Assembly: GCF_019991125.1 (NCBI RefSeq)
Contig: NZ_JAGENB010000006.1
Location: forward strand, 124,001-188,000
Length of the DNA: 64,000 bases
Source: Phyllobacterium calauticae
GTDB taxonomy: Bacteria; Pseudomonadota; Alphaproteobacteria; Rhizobiales; Rhizobiaceae
Direction of reading: 5' to 3'
Below the pieces are notes generated by a model. The model saw only the letters and a list, made by a program, of their open reading frames with translations, was not told the DNA's origin and made no database searches. Below, one piece after another: positions 18,109 through 26,740 of the stretch (its first letter is position 1; every line of letters begins with the position of its first letter). The translations under genes and the position numbers were made by a program.

Positions 18109-19014
18109 ATGGGACTCACCCCCAATCGCGACGTATTCATCACCTGTGCCGTCACCGGCGCGGGCGACACGACAGGCCGGTCCGACAAGGTTCCGGTCAC
18201 CCCGCGGCAGATCGCCGACGAATGCATTTCCGCCGCCAATGCCGGTGCCGCCGTGGCGCATATCCATGTGCGCGATCCGAAAACCGGCAAGGGTTCGCGC
18301 GATGTCGCGCTTTACGCGGAAGTGGTCGAGCTGATCAAGGCATCCGGCGTCGACATGGTGCTGAACCTCACCGCCGGCATGGGCGGCGACCTGACGCTTG
18401 GCAGCACTGAACAGCCGATGCCGCCCTCGCCCGTTGGAACCGACATGGTCGGCGCCACCGAACGGCTCGTGCATGTGGCCAAGCTGCGCCCGGAAATTTG
18501 CACGCTCGACTGCGGCACGATGAATTTCGGTGAAGGCGATTATGTCATGACCAACACGCCTGCCATGCTGAAAGACATGGCAGCGCAGATCAAGGCGCTG
18601 GGCGTGCGCCCGGAAGTCGAGATTTTCGATACCGGCCATCTGCTCCTCGCCAAGTGGCTCTATGACCAGAAGCTTCTGGAAGACCCGGTCATGGTGCAGC
18701 TGTGCATGGGCATTCCATGGGGCGCGCCGGACGACATCAACACGCTTTTGGCGCTGACCAACAACCTGCCCGCCAACTGGACGTTTTCGGCCTTTTCCAT
18801 CGGCCGCAACCAGCTGCCCTATGCCGCCATGGCCATGCTTGCCGGCGGCAATATCCGCGTCGGTCTCGAAGACAATATCTGGCTCGACAAGGGTGTTCTT
18901 GCCACCAACGGCCAGCTGGTCGAACGGGCCGTGAAGGTCGCCGAGGGCATCGGCGCCAGAATTCTCGGACCGGACGAGGTTCGGGCCCGCATGAAACTGA
19001 CAAAGGGCTGGTAA
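18109..19014 (+). CDS. cdhC: BKACE-family 3-dehydrocarnitine cleavage enzyme
   Basis: This is a 301-residue member of the beta-keto acid cleavage enzyme family (DUF849). Known members are Zn2+ TIM barrels that condense a beta-keto acid with acetyl-CoA, releasing acetoacetate and a new CoA ester. Zn ligands His51 and His53 (HIHVRD) and Glu254 (VGLEDN) are present, along with the LDCGTMNF and GRNQLP loops. With carnitine dehydrogenase four bases downstream and CdhR upstream, the substrate is 3-dehydrocarnitine, giving betainyl-CoA plus acetoacetate. GGGAG precedes the ATG. It is the first gene of the operon running to about 25 kb. Confidence 0.92.
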   Translation: MGLTPNRDVFITCAVTGAGDTTGRSDKVPVTPRQIADECISAANAGAAVAHIHVRDPKTGKGSRDVALYAEVVELIKASGVDMVLNLTAGMGGDLTLGSTEQPMPPSPVGTDMVGATERLVHVAKLRPEICTLDCGTMNFGEGDYVMTNTPAMLKDMAAQIKALGVRPEVEIFDTGHLLLAKWLYDQKLLEDPVMVQLCMGIPWGAPDDINTLLALTNNLPANWTFSAFSIGRNQLPYAAMAMLAGGNIRVGLEDNIWLDKGVLATNGQLVERAVKVAEGIGARILGPDEVRARMKLTKGW

Positions 19015-19018
19015 GATC

Positions 19019-20080
19019 ATGAGCGTCATTCGCAAAGCGGCAGCCGTCGGCGGCGGCGTCATCGGTGCGGGCTGGGTTGCCCGTCTCATTCTCAACGGCA
19101 TCGATGTATCGATCTTCGATCCGGACCCGGAGGCGGAGCGCAAGGTCAGCGAGGTGATGAAGAATTCACGCCGCGCCTACAAGACCATGGTGCCCGGCGG
19201 CCTGCCCAAAGAGGGTAAGCTGACCTTTGCCAAGACAATCGCCGAGGCTGTTGCCGGTGCCAATTTCATTCAGGAAAGCGTGCCGGAACGCCTAGACCTC
19301 AAGCACAAGGTGCTGGCGGAGATCGACAAGCACGCCGCGGTTGATGCCATCATCGGCTCGTCCACGTCAGGCATCCTGCCGTCCGACATGCAGACATCGA
19401 TGAAGCATCCCGAGCGCCTCGTCGTCGGCCATCCCTACAATCCGGTCTATCTCCTGCCGCTGGTTGAAATCGTCGGCGGCAAGCTGACCTCGCCGGAAGC
19501 CATCGAAACCGCGCGGGAGCTCTATGCCTCCATCGGCATGAAGCCCGTGGTCATCCGCAAGGAAATCGAAGCCTTTGTCGGCGACCGCCTGCTCGAAGCC
19601 GTCTGGCGCGAAGCGCTGTGGCTGATCAAGGACGACATCACCACCGTCGAGGAACTCGACGACATCATGCGCTATTCCTTCGGCATCCGCTGGGCGCAGA
19701 TGGGCATGTTCCAGGTCTATCGCGTGGCGGGCGGCGAAGCCGGCATGCGCCATTTCATGGCCCAGTTCGGCCCCTGCCTGTCCTGGCCGTGGACCAAGCT
19801 GATGGATGTGCCTGAGCTGACCGATGAACTCGTCGACAAGATCGCTGCACAATCCGATGAACAGGCGCATGGCCTGTCCATCCGCGAGCTGGAACGCATC
19901 CGCGACGATAACCTCGTGGCGATCATGGATGCCCTGTCGCGCCAGAACAAGGGCAAGGGCTGGGGTGCCGGTGCGCTCTACAAGGATTACACCAAGCAGT
20001 TGTCGAAACTGGCAAAGAAGCCTGCGGTCTCCAAGGCGGCTGAAAAGGCCAAATCCACCAAACCCAAGAAGAAGGCTTAA
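19019..20080 (+). CDS. cdhA: L-carnitine dehydrogenase (3-hydroxyacyl-CoA dehydrogenase family)
   Basis: This is a 353-residue NAD+-dependent dehydrogenase. The Rossmann motif GGGVIGAG is at 11-18, an acidic NAD-selecting residue follows beta-2 (FDPDP), and the catalytic dyad is His138 (VGHPYNP) with Glu150, twelve apart as in 3-hydroxyacyl-CoA dehydrogenases. The NPVYLLPLVEIVGG segment and absence of a crotonase domain fit L-carnitine dehydrogenases, which oxidise carnitine to 3-dehydrocarnitine. The C-terminus is lysine-rich (the last 30 residues include 11 Lys), unusual for the fold and possibly a disordered tail. The start is four bases after the cdhC stop; the stop is three bases from the next gene. 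Confidence 0.9.
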   Translation: MSVIRKAAAVGGGVIGAGWVARLILNGIDVSIFDPDPEAERKVSEVMKNSRRAYKTMVPGGLPKEGKLTFAKTIAEAVAGANFIQESVPERLDLKHKVLAEIDKHAAVDAIIGSSTSGILPSDMQTSMKHPERLVVGHPYNPVYLLPLVEIVGGKLTSPEAIETARELYASIGMKPVVIRKEIEAFVGDRLLEAVWREALWLIKDDITTVEELDDIMRYSFGIRWAQMGMFQVYRVAGGEAGMRHFMAQFGPCLSWPWTKLMDVPELTDELVDKIAAQSDEQAHGLSIRELERIRDDNLVAIMDALSRQNKGKGWGAGALYKDYTKQLSKLAKKPAVSKAAEKAKSTKPKKKA

Positions 20081-20083
20081 ATC

Positions 20084-21247
20084 ATGGATTTCGGTCTTTC
20101 GGAGGAGCAAAGGCTGATTGTCGAAACGACACGCGCCTTTGTCGAAAACGAGCTTTACCCGCATGAAGCGGAAGTGGAGCGTACGGGTGTCCTGCGCAAG
20201 GAGCTTGCGGACGAGCTGAAGCAGAAGGCGATTGCATCAGGTCTTTATGCGGCGAACATGCCGGAATCCGTCGGCGGCGCCGGTCTCGATACCGTGACAT
20301 GGCTCCTTTATGAAAAGGAGCTTGGCCGCGCCAATTATGCGCTGCACTGGTCCTGTGTCGGCCGTCCGTCCAACATCCTGCTCGCCGGTACCGACGCGCA
20401 GAAGGAAAAATACCTCTATCCCTGCATTCGCGGCGAAAAGTCCGATTGCCTCGCCATGACGGAACCGGGCGCCGGTTCCGATCTGCGCGGCATGAAGGCG
20501 ACGGCCGTCGAAAAGGGCGGTGACTGGGTCGTCAACGGCACCAAGCATTTCATCAGCCATGCGCTGGAAGCGGATTTCGTCATCCTCTTCGTGGCGTCCG
20601 GCGAGGAAGATACGCCGCGCGGCAAGAAGAAGAAAATCACCGCCTTCTTCGTCGACAAGGGCCATCCCGGCATGACGATCCGCGAGGGTTATCGCAACGT
20701 CTCGCACCGGGGTTACACCAATGCCATCGTCGAATTCGACGATTGCCGCCTGCCCGCCGATGCCATTCTTGGCGAAGTGCACAAGGGTTTCGAGGTCGCC
20801 AACACGTGGCTCGGCGCGACGCGTCTGCAGGTCGCGGCGACCTGTCTCGGCCGCGCCGAACGGGCGCTTGGCCATGCCATCGAATATGCGGCGCAACGCG
20901 AACAGTTCGGCCAGCAGATCGGCAAGTTCCAGGGCGTCTCGTTCAAACTCGCCGACATGGCAACGGAGCTGAAGGCCGCTGACCTGCTGACCTTCGAGGC
21001 GGGCTGGAAGTTCGATCAGGGCACCGTCACCGATCAGGACATGGCCATGGCCAAGCTGAAGGCCACGGAAATGCTCGCCTTCGTCGCCGACGAGGCGATT
21101 CAGATTCACGGCGGCATGGGGCTGATGGACGACCTGCCGCTTGAGCGCATCTGGCGCGACGCACGCGTCGAGCGCATCTGGGAAGGCACATCCGAAATCC
21201 AGCGGCATATCATCTCACGCGCCCTGCTTCGCCCGCATGGAGCGTAA
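20084..21247 (+). CDS. Acyl-CoA dehydrogenase (possibly gamma-butyrobetainyl-CoA dehydrogenase)
   Basis: This is a 387-residue flavin-dependent acyl-CoA dehydrogenase that introduces a trans-2 double bond. The ACAD order is complete: helical N domain, beta domain with MTEPGAGSDLRG, and C domain with YAAQREQFGQQIGKFQ and QIHGGMGLM. Catalytic base Glu367 is in IWEGTSEIQR, with Trp where most members have Tyr. It lies three bases after carnitine dehydrogenase in the same operon. With the acyl-CoA synthetase and CaiD-like hydratase downstream, the simplest reading is gamma-butyrobetainyl-CoA to crotonobetainyl-CoA. The substrate is inference; the enzyme class is certain. Confidence 0.92.
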   Translation: MDFGLSEEQRLIVETTRAFVENELYPHEAEVERTGVLRKELADELKQKAIASGLYAANMPESVGGAGLDTVTWLLYEKELGRANYALHWSCVGRPSNILLAGTDAQKEKYLYPCIRGEKSDCLAMTEPGAGSDLRGMKATAVEKGGDWVVNGTKHFISHALEADFVILFVASGEEDTPRGKKKKITAFFVDKGHPGMTIREGYRNVSHRGYTNAIVEFDDCRLPADAILGEVHKGFEVANTWLGATRLQVAATCLGRAERALGHAIEYAAQREQFGQQIGKFQGVSFKLADMATELKAADLLTFEAGWKFDQGTVTDQDMAMAKLKATEMLAFVADEAIQIHGGMGLMDDLPLERIWRDARVERIWEGTSEIQRHIISRALLRPHGA

Positions 21248-21255
21248 ACCAGAGC

Positions 21256-23328
21256 ATGGCAAACCTCGACCGTCTGCTCCGTCCCAAAACCATCGCTGTC
21301 TTCGGCGGCCTTCAGGCTGCCGAAGTCATCAAGCAATCGCAGAAAATGGGGTTCTCCGGCGAGATATGGCCGGTCCACCCCAAGCATGACGAAGTCCTTG
21401 GCCTCAAGGCCTATCGCTCCGTTGCGGAACTTCCCGGCAGTCCCGATGCCGCCTTTGTCGGCGTCAACCGCTTTCTGACCCTCGATATCGTCCGCCAATT
21501 GCGCGAACGCGGCGCGGGTGTTGCCGTCTGCTACGCCTCGGGGTTTCTCGAAGCGGGCGCCGACGACGCGGATGGCGCACGCCTGCAGGATGAACTGATC
21601 GCGGCGGCAGGCGACATGCCCATCATCGGGCCGAACTGCTATGGCCTGATCAATTACTGCGATGGTGCCCTGCTCTGGCCGGACCAGCATGGCGGGCGCA
21701 GGCTCGCTGCCGATGAGCGCGGTGTCGCCATCATCACCCAATCCTCCAACATCGCCATCAACATGACGATGCAGACACGCGGATTGCCGATTGCCCACGT
21801 CATGACGGCAGGCAACCAGGCACAGACCGGCCTGCCCGACATGGCCATTGCCCTGCTTGAGGATGAACGGGTCACGGCGCTGGGCCTGCACATCGAGGCG
21901 TTTCAGTCGGCAGCAAAGTTCGAAGCTTTGGCAAAGCGGGCACGCGAGCTGAACAAGCCCATTGTCGCCATGAAGGTCGGACGCTCCGCCCAGGCACGCG
22001 CCGCCACGGTGTCGCACACAGCCTCGCTGGCCGGATCGGATGCGGCGTCGGATGCATTCCTGAAACGGCTCGGCATTGCCCGTGTCAATTCCATAGCCTC
22101 GTTCCTCGAAACGCTGAAACTGCTGCATGTGCACGGACCGCTCGATGGCGATACGCTGTGTTCCATGAGCTGTTCCGGCGGCGAGGCCTCCGTCATGGCC
22201 GACAGCGCCGAGGAGCGGAGCATCCACTTTCCATCCCTCACGCCGGAGCATCGCGCCAAGGTCAAATCCACGCTGGGGCCGCTGGTCGCGGTCGCCAACC
22301 CGCTGGATTACCATACGTTCATCTGGAACAACGAACCGGCGCTGACCGAGACTTTCACCGCCATGGTATCCGGCGGTTTTGCCCTGAGCTGTCTCGTACT
22401 CGATTTTCCGCGCAAGGACCGCTGTTCCGATGTCGACTGGTGGTCGACGGTGCGCGGTCTTGAATCGGCCCTCAAAACCAACAGGGCCAAGGGCGCCATC
22501 GTCGCCTCGCTGCCGGAAAACATCCCGGAAGAGTACATGGCCGGGCTGATGGCGCAGGGCATTGCGCCGCTCTGCGGCATCACCGAGGCATTCGACGCGG
22601 CGGAGGCCGCCGCCTTCATCGGCAAGGCATGGAAAACACCTCTCGCCGCGCCAGTCGTCTCCCCGGAAATCCGTGACACGGACGAACAGGCGCCCGACGA
22701 AGCCGCCGCGAAGGCTCTTCTGGCGAAGCACGGCCTGCCCGTGCCCTTGGGCTGGCGCTGCCAGACGATCGACGCCGCGGTTGCGGCTGCGGAGGACCTG
22801 ACGTTCCCGGTTGCGCTCAAGGCACTCGGCGTTGCGCACAAATCCGAGCACAATGCCGTGCGGCTCAATCTGCGCGATGTGGACGCCGTCCGCGCGGCAG
22901 CAACCGACCTGATTGCCATCGGCAGCGGCCTCTATGTCGAGCGCATGGTGACCGACGCCGTTGCGGAACTGATCGTCGGCATTGTCGATGATCCGCAGTT
23001 CGGGCCGCTGATGACCCTCGGGACCGGCGGCGTGCTGGTGGAACTGCTGCAGGATAGTGTCACGCTGCTGCTGCCCTCCAGCCGGGCGCAGATCGAAGCC
23101 GCCCTTCGCTCCCTGCGCATGTTTCCGCTGCTCGACGGTTATCGCGGCAAGCCGAAGGCTGATCTGGATGCGGCGCTGGATGCCATCCTTGGCATTGCCG
23201 GATTTGCGGTCAAGAATGCTGGCCGGATCGTTGAACTCGATATCAATCCGCTGCTTGTATGTCGCAGCGGCCAGGGCGCATGGATCGCCGATGCATTGTT
23301 GATCACCAGGGGAGAGCTGCATGAATGA
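21256..23328 (+). CDS. NDP-forming acyl-CoA synthetase (carnitine/butyrobetaine-CoA ligase candidate)
   Basis: This is a 690-residue protein combining the alpha- and beta-like parts of ADP-forming acyl-CoA synthetases. It has a CoA-binding Rossmann domain (about 5-130, with MPIIGPNCYG), succinyl-CoA-ligase flavodoxin-like domains (about 140-440, with QTRGLPIAHVMTAGNQ and SCSGGEASVMAD), and a C-terminal ATP-grasp module (about 465-690, with FPVALKALG, LIVGIVDDPQFGPLMTLGTGG and ELDINPLLV). It makes an acyl-CoA from a free acid, CoA and ATP. Placed between an acyl-CoA dehydrogenase and a hydratase, it could activate gamma-butyrobetaine or carnitine. The known enteric CaiC is AMP-forming, so this would be an analogous enzyme. 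Confidence 0.88.
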   Translation: MANLDRLLRPKTIAVFGGLQAAEVIKQSQKMGFSGEIWPVHPKHDEVLGLKAYRSVAELPGSPDAAFVGVNRFLTLDIVRQLRERGAGVAVCYASGFLEAGADDADGARLQDELIAAAGDMPIIGPNCYGLINYCDGALLWPDQHGGRRLAADERGVAIITQSSNIAINMTMQTRGLPIAHVMTAGNQAQTGLPDMAIALLEDERVTALGLHIEAFQSAAKFEALAKRARELNKPIVAMKVGRSAQARAATVSHTASLAGSDAASDAFLKRLGIARVNSIASFLETLKLLHVHGPLDGDTLCSMSCSGGEASVMADSAEERSIHFPSLTPEHRAKVKSTLGPLVAVANPLDYHTFIWNNEPALTETFTAMVSGGFALSCLVLDFPRKDRCSDVDWWSTVRGLESALKTNRAKGAIVASLPENIPEEYMAGLMAQGIAPLCGITEAFDAAEAAAFIGKAWKTPLAAPVVSPEIRDTDEQAPDEAAAKALLAKHGLPVPLGWRCQTIDAAVAAAEDLTFPVALKALGVAHKSEHNAVRLNLRDVDAVRAAATDLIAIGSGLYVERMVTDAVAELIVGIVDDPQFGPLMTLGTGGVLVELLQDSVTLLLPSSRAQIEAALRSLRMFPLLDGYRGKPKADLDAALDAILGIAGFAVKNAGRIVELDINPLLVCRSGQGAWIADALLITRGELHE

Positions 23329-24103
23329 TGTTGTCAGGACGCGCCGCGAGGGCGGCATTCTCGAAGTCACGCTGGATCGTCCGAAGGCCAATGCCATCGA
23401 CCTGAAAACCAGCCGCCTGCTCGGTGAAACGTTTCAAAAATTCCGGGACGATCCCGAGCTTCGGGTCGCGATTGTCCAGACCGAAGGTGACAAGTTCTTC
23501 TGCGCCGGCTGGGACCTCAAGGCCGCTGCGGGCGGTGATGCGGTGGACGGCGATTATGGTGTCGGCGGCTTTGGCGGCCTGCAGGAACTGCGCGACTTCA
23601 ACAAACCTGTCATCGCCGCCGTCAATGGCATGGCGGTCGGCGGCGGGTTCGAGCTCGCCCTCTCCTGCGACCTCATCTATGCCTCCGACCATTCGAGTTT
23701 TGCCCTGCCGGAAATCCGCGCGGGCACGCTGGCCGACGCCGCCACGGTGAAACTGCCCAAGCGCATTCCCTACCATGTCGCCATGGACCTGCTTCTGACC
23801 GGCCGCTGGATGGATGTCGCCGAGGCGCACCGCTGGGGGCTCGTCAACGAGGTCCTGCCCAAGGACAAGCTGATGGAACGGGTGTGGGAGATCGCCCGGC
23901 TTCTGGAAAGCGGCCCGCCGCTGGTGTTCGCCGCCATCAAGGAAGTGGCGCGCGAAGCGGAAGACATGAGCTTCCAGGACGCCATGAACTGGATCACCAA
24001 GCGCAAATTCCGTACGGTTGACATGCTTTATGCTTCGGAAGACGGTCAGGAAGGCTTCAAAGCCTTTGCCGAAAAACGCGATCCCGTATGGAAGGGCAGA
24101 TGA
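23321..24103 (+). CDS. Enoyl-CoA hydratase family protein, CaiD-like
   Basis: This is a 260-residue crotonase-fold enzyme. The oxyanion-hole segments FFCAGWDLKA and NGMAVGGGFELALSCD are present, and both catalytic glutamates, Glu111 (GGGFE) and Glu131 (LPEIRAG), are in place. As I recall, these are the same residue numbers as the active-site pair of E. coli carnitinyl-CoA dehydratase CaiD, which has nearly the same length. In this operon it would hydrate crotonobetainyl-CoA to L-carnitinyl-CoA. It overlaps the upstream synthetase by eight bases and the downstream esterase by four, so translation is coupled. Confidence 0.88.
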   Translation: MNDVVRTRREGGILEVTLDRPKANAIDLKTSRLLGETFQKFRDDPELRVAIVQTEGDKFFCAGWDLKAAAGGDAVDGDYGVGGFGGLQELRDFNKPVIAAVNGMAVGGGFELALSCDLIYASDHSSFALPEIRAGTLADAATVKLPKRIPYHVAMDLLLTGRWMDVAEAHRWGLVNEVLPKDKLMERVWEIARLLESGPPLVFAAIKEVAREAEDMSFQDAMNWITKRKFRTVDMLYASEDGQEGFKAFAEKRDPVWKGR

Positions 24104-25050
24104 GCACGGATTATTCAGTCCTGATCGACGCGGAAACCTGGGCCTTCATCGAGCGGACGAACAGCTTTTATCCGCCCGATGCCGTCGACTATACCGTCGC
24201 GCAGCAGCGCGACGTCTATAACACCATGTGCAAAGCCTTCTTTGCCGACTACCCCGCGGGCGTCTCGGCAATGGATCGTTTCATCGAGGCCGATGGCCGC
24301 ACGATTCCGGTGCGTCTCTACGACAAGGCAGGCACGAGCCCGCAAGCGGTATGCCTCTATTTCCACGGCGGCGGTTTTGTCGTCGGCGGTCTCGACAGCC
24401 ATGACGATGTCTGCGCCGAGATTTGCGAGGCCACCGGCTTTCACGTCATCGCGGTCGACTACCGCCTTGCGCCGGAACATGCGCACCCCGCCTCCTTCGA
24501 GGATTGCCTTGCGGCATTCGAACACGCGGCGGCAACATCCAGCCTGCCGATTGTCCTGTGCGGTGACAGCGCCGGAGGCAATCTGGTGGCAGCCGTGTCG
24601 CACCATGTGCGCCATAGCGATCGCGCGCCGATCGGCCAGGTCATGGTCTATCCGGGATTGGGCGGCGCGCAGGACCAGGGGTCTTACCTCACCCATGCGG
24701 AAGCACCGATGCTGACGACGCGCGACACCGCCTATTATGCAAAAATCCGAAGCGGCGGCCGCGACTGGTCGACCGACCCGCGCTTTGCCCCGCTGACCGA
24801 TACGGATTTTTCCGGCCTGCCCGATACCGTCGTGATCTCGGCCGAATGCGATCCGCTTTCCGACGATGGCCGGCAGTATTGTCAGCGGATCTCTGCTGCG
24901 GGCGGCAAGGCGATCTGGAACAATGAGCCCGGCCTCGTGCACGGCTATCTGCGTGCCCGCCACAGTGTTACACGCGCGCGCTCCAGTTTCCGCCGCATCT
25001 GCACCGCCGTGCATCTGCTGGGTCAGGGGCGCTGGCCGGGCCAGCTTTAG
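24100..25050 (+). CDS. Alpha/beta hydrolase, hormone-sensitive-lipase family
   Basis: This is a 316-residue serine esterase. The oxyanion-hole HGGG is at 90-93, nucleophile Ser157 is in GDSAGG, the acid is in SAECDPLSDDG, and the His is in LVHGYL. The ATG at 24100 overlaps the hydratase stop (ATGA); an in-frame ATG at 24088 is possible but less likely. As last gene of the carnitine operon it is a candidate hydrolase for short-chain O-acylcarnitines or for a CoA ester of the pathway. In Pseudomonas a separate alpha/beta hydrolase (HocS) does the former; similarity to it is not established here. It ends 28 bp from the converging ABC transporter operon. Confidence 0.85.
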   Translation: MSTDYSVLIDAETWAFIERTNSFYPPDAVDYTVAQQRDVYNTMCKAFFADYPAGVSAMDRFIEADGRTIPVRLYDKAGTSPQAVCLYFHGGGFVVGGLDSHDDVCAEICEATGFHVIAVDYRLAPEHAHPASFEDCLAAFEHAAATSSLPIVLCGDSAGGNLVAAVSHHVRHSDRAPIGQVMVYPGLGGAQDQGSYLTHAEAPMLTTRDTAYYAKIRSGGRDWSTDPRFAPLTDTDFSGLPDTVVISAECDPLSDDGRQYCQRISAAGGKAIWNNEPGLVHGYLRARHSVTRARSSFRRICTAVHLLGQGRWPGQL

Positions 25051-25078
25051 ACCCGATTTTGCAGTTTGGCGGTGCAGA

Positions 25079-26740
25079 TCAATTCCCTGCACTCGCCATG
25101 CGCCGGTTCTTGACCGCACCTTCCAGCCAGCCCAGCTCCATTTCCGGAACCGACGACAGCAGCAGGTCGGTATAGGCATCGAAGGGCGGCTTCAGCACCT
25201 GCGTTTTCGGACCGTAGCGCACCACCTCGCCGCGATACATCACGGCGATGGCGTCTGCGATGGATTTCACCGTCGCAAGATCGTGGGTGATGAAGAGATA
25301 GGCGACATGTTCGTCCGCCTGCAGGTCGAGCAGCAGTTTCAGGATACCGTCGGCCACGAGCGGATCGAGCGCGCTGGTCACCTCGTCGCAGATGATCAGT
25401 TTCGGCTTGGCGGCGAGCGCCCGGGCGATGCAGACGCGCTGCTTCTGTCCGCCGGACAGTTCGGCGGGGTAGCGGTCGGCAAAGCCTTTGCCCATCTCGA
25501 TCTTGTCGAGCAGTTCGGCAATGCGTGCATCGCGCTCCTTGCCGCGCATGCCGAAATAGAATTCGAGCGGACGGCCGATGATGGTGCCGATGGTCTGACG
25601 CGGGTTCATCGCCACGTCGGCCATCTGGTAGATCATCTGCAACTCACGCAGATCGTTGCGCGTGCGGTTGGCAAGGCGCGGCGAAAGCGTGCGCCCGTCA
25701 AAGGTGATCGTGCCTTCCATCGGCGGCAGCAGACCGGTGATGGCACGCGCCAGCGTGGATTTGCCGGAGCCTGATTCGCCGACAACCGCCAGTGTCTGGC
25801 CGAGATGCAGATCCACGGAGACGTTCTTCAATACCTTGACCAGCCCGCCGCCATAGGCCGCGGTGATGTTCTTCACCGACAGGATGGGCGTGTCAGCACT
25901 TGTCTTTTCCTGATGCGGGATGTGATGCACGGACACCAGCTGGCGCGTGTAGTCCTCGCGCGGTTCCTTGATGATCTGGCGCGTATCGCCATACTCCACC
26001 ATCTTGCCGTGGCGCAGTACCATGATGTCGTCGGCGACCTGCGCCACCACGGCCAGATCATGCGTGATATAAAGCGCGGCGACGTTGGTATCGCGGATGG
26101 CATCCTTGATCGAGGCAAGCACGTCGATCTGCGTGGTCACGTCGAGCGCCGTTGTCGGTTCGTCGAACACGATCAGATTCGGCTCGGAACACAGCGCCAT
26201 GGCGGTCATGGCCCGCTGCAATTGCCCGCCCGAGACCTGATGCGGAAAGCGCTGCCCGAAGGTTTCAGGGTTGGGCAGACCCAGTTTTTTGAACAGGCCG
26301 ATGGCGCGTTTTTCCGCCTCGGCGCGCGTGGCGATCCTGTGCTGCAGCGCCGCTTCAATCACCTGATCCATCAGCTTGCGCGCCGGATTGAAGGCGGCGG
26401 CGGCGGACTGCGCGACATAGCAGACCTCACGCCCGCGGATTTGCCGCAGGATGGTCGCACCGCCTTTGAGAATGTCGCGGCCGTTGAGCAATACCTCACC
26501 GCCGGTGATACGCACGCCGCCGCGGCCAAATCCCATGCCGGACAAGCCGATGGTGGATTTGCCGGCACCGGATTCGCCGATCAGGCCGAGCACCTTGCCG
26601 CGTTCAACCTTTACCGAGACATTGTCGACGATCACCACATTGCGCGGCGCTTCGCCGGGCGGATAGCTGGTGGCCTCGATCCGCAGATTGCGGATGTCGA
26701 GAAGAAGGCCGGTCTTGTCCTTCGCAGGTGCTTTAGCCAT
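25079..26740 (-). CDS. Dipeptide-type ABC transporter, fused double ATPase
   Basis: This 553-residue protein carries two complete ABC ATPase domains in one chain, equivalent to fused DppD-DppF. Domain 1 (about 10-265) has Walker A GESGAGKS, signature VSGGQLQR and Walker B LIVFDEPTTALD. Domain 2 (about 285-535) has GESGSGKS, LSGGQKQR and LIICDEVTSALD, with Val instead of the usual Pro in DEPTSALD. It powers import through the two permeases encoded upstream. It overlaps the dppC-like gene by eight bases. The transported solute is unknown; proximity to the carnitine operon suggests a betaine, acylcarnitine or peptide. Confidence 0.93.
   Translation of the reverse strand: MAKAPAKDKTGLLLDIRNLRIEATSYPPGEAPRNVVIVDNVSVKVERGKVLGLIGESGAGKSTIGLSGMGFGRGGVRITGGEVLLNGRDILKGGATILRQIRGREVCYVAQSAAAAFNPARKLMDQVIEAALQHRIATRAEAEKRAIGLFKKLGLPNPETFGQRFPHQVSGGQLQRAMTAMALCSEPNLIVFDEPTTALDVTTQIDVLASIKDAIRDTNVAALYITHDLAVVAQVADDIMVLRHGKMVEYGDTRQIIKEPREDYTRQLVSVHHIPHQEKTSADTPILSVKNITAAYGGGLVKVLKNVSVDLHLGQTLAVVGESGSGKSTLARAITGLLPPMEGTITFDGRTLSPRLANRTRNDLRELQMIYQMADVAMNPRQTIGTIIGRPLEFYFGMRGKERDARIAELLDKIEMGKGFADRYPAELSGGQKQRVCIARALAAKPKLIICDEVTSALDPLVADGILKLLLDLQADEHVAYLFITHDLATVKSIADAIAVMYRGEVVRYGPKTQVLKPPFDAYTDLLLSSVPEMELGWLEGAVKNRRMASAGN

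Noticed and set aside
21106-23397. A 763-codon open frame opposite the acyl-CoA synthetase
   Set aside because: Antisense shadow; no domain signature, while the plus strand carries an unmistakable CoA-ligase/ATP-grasp protein.
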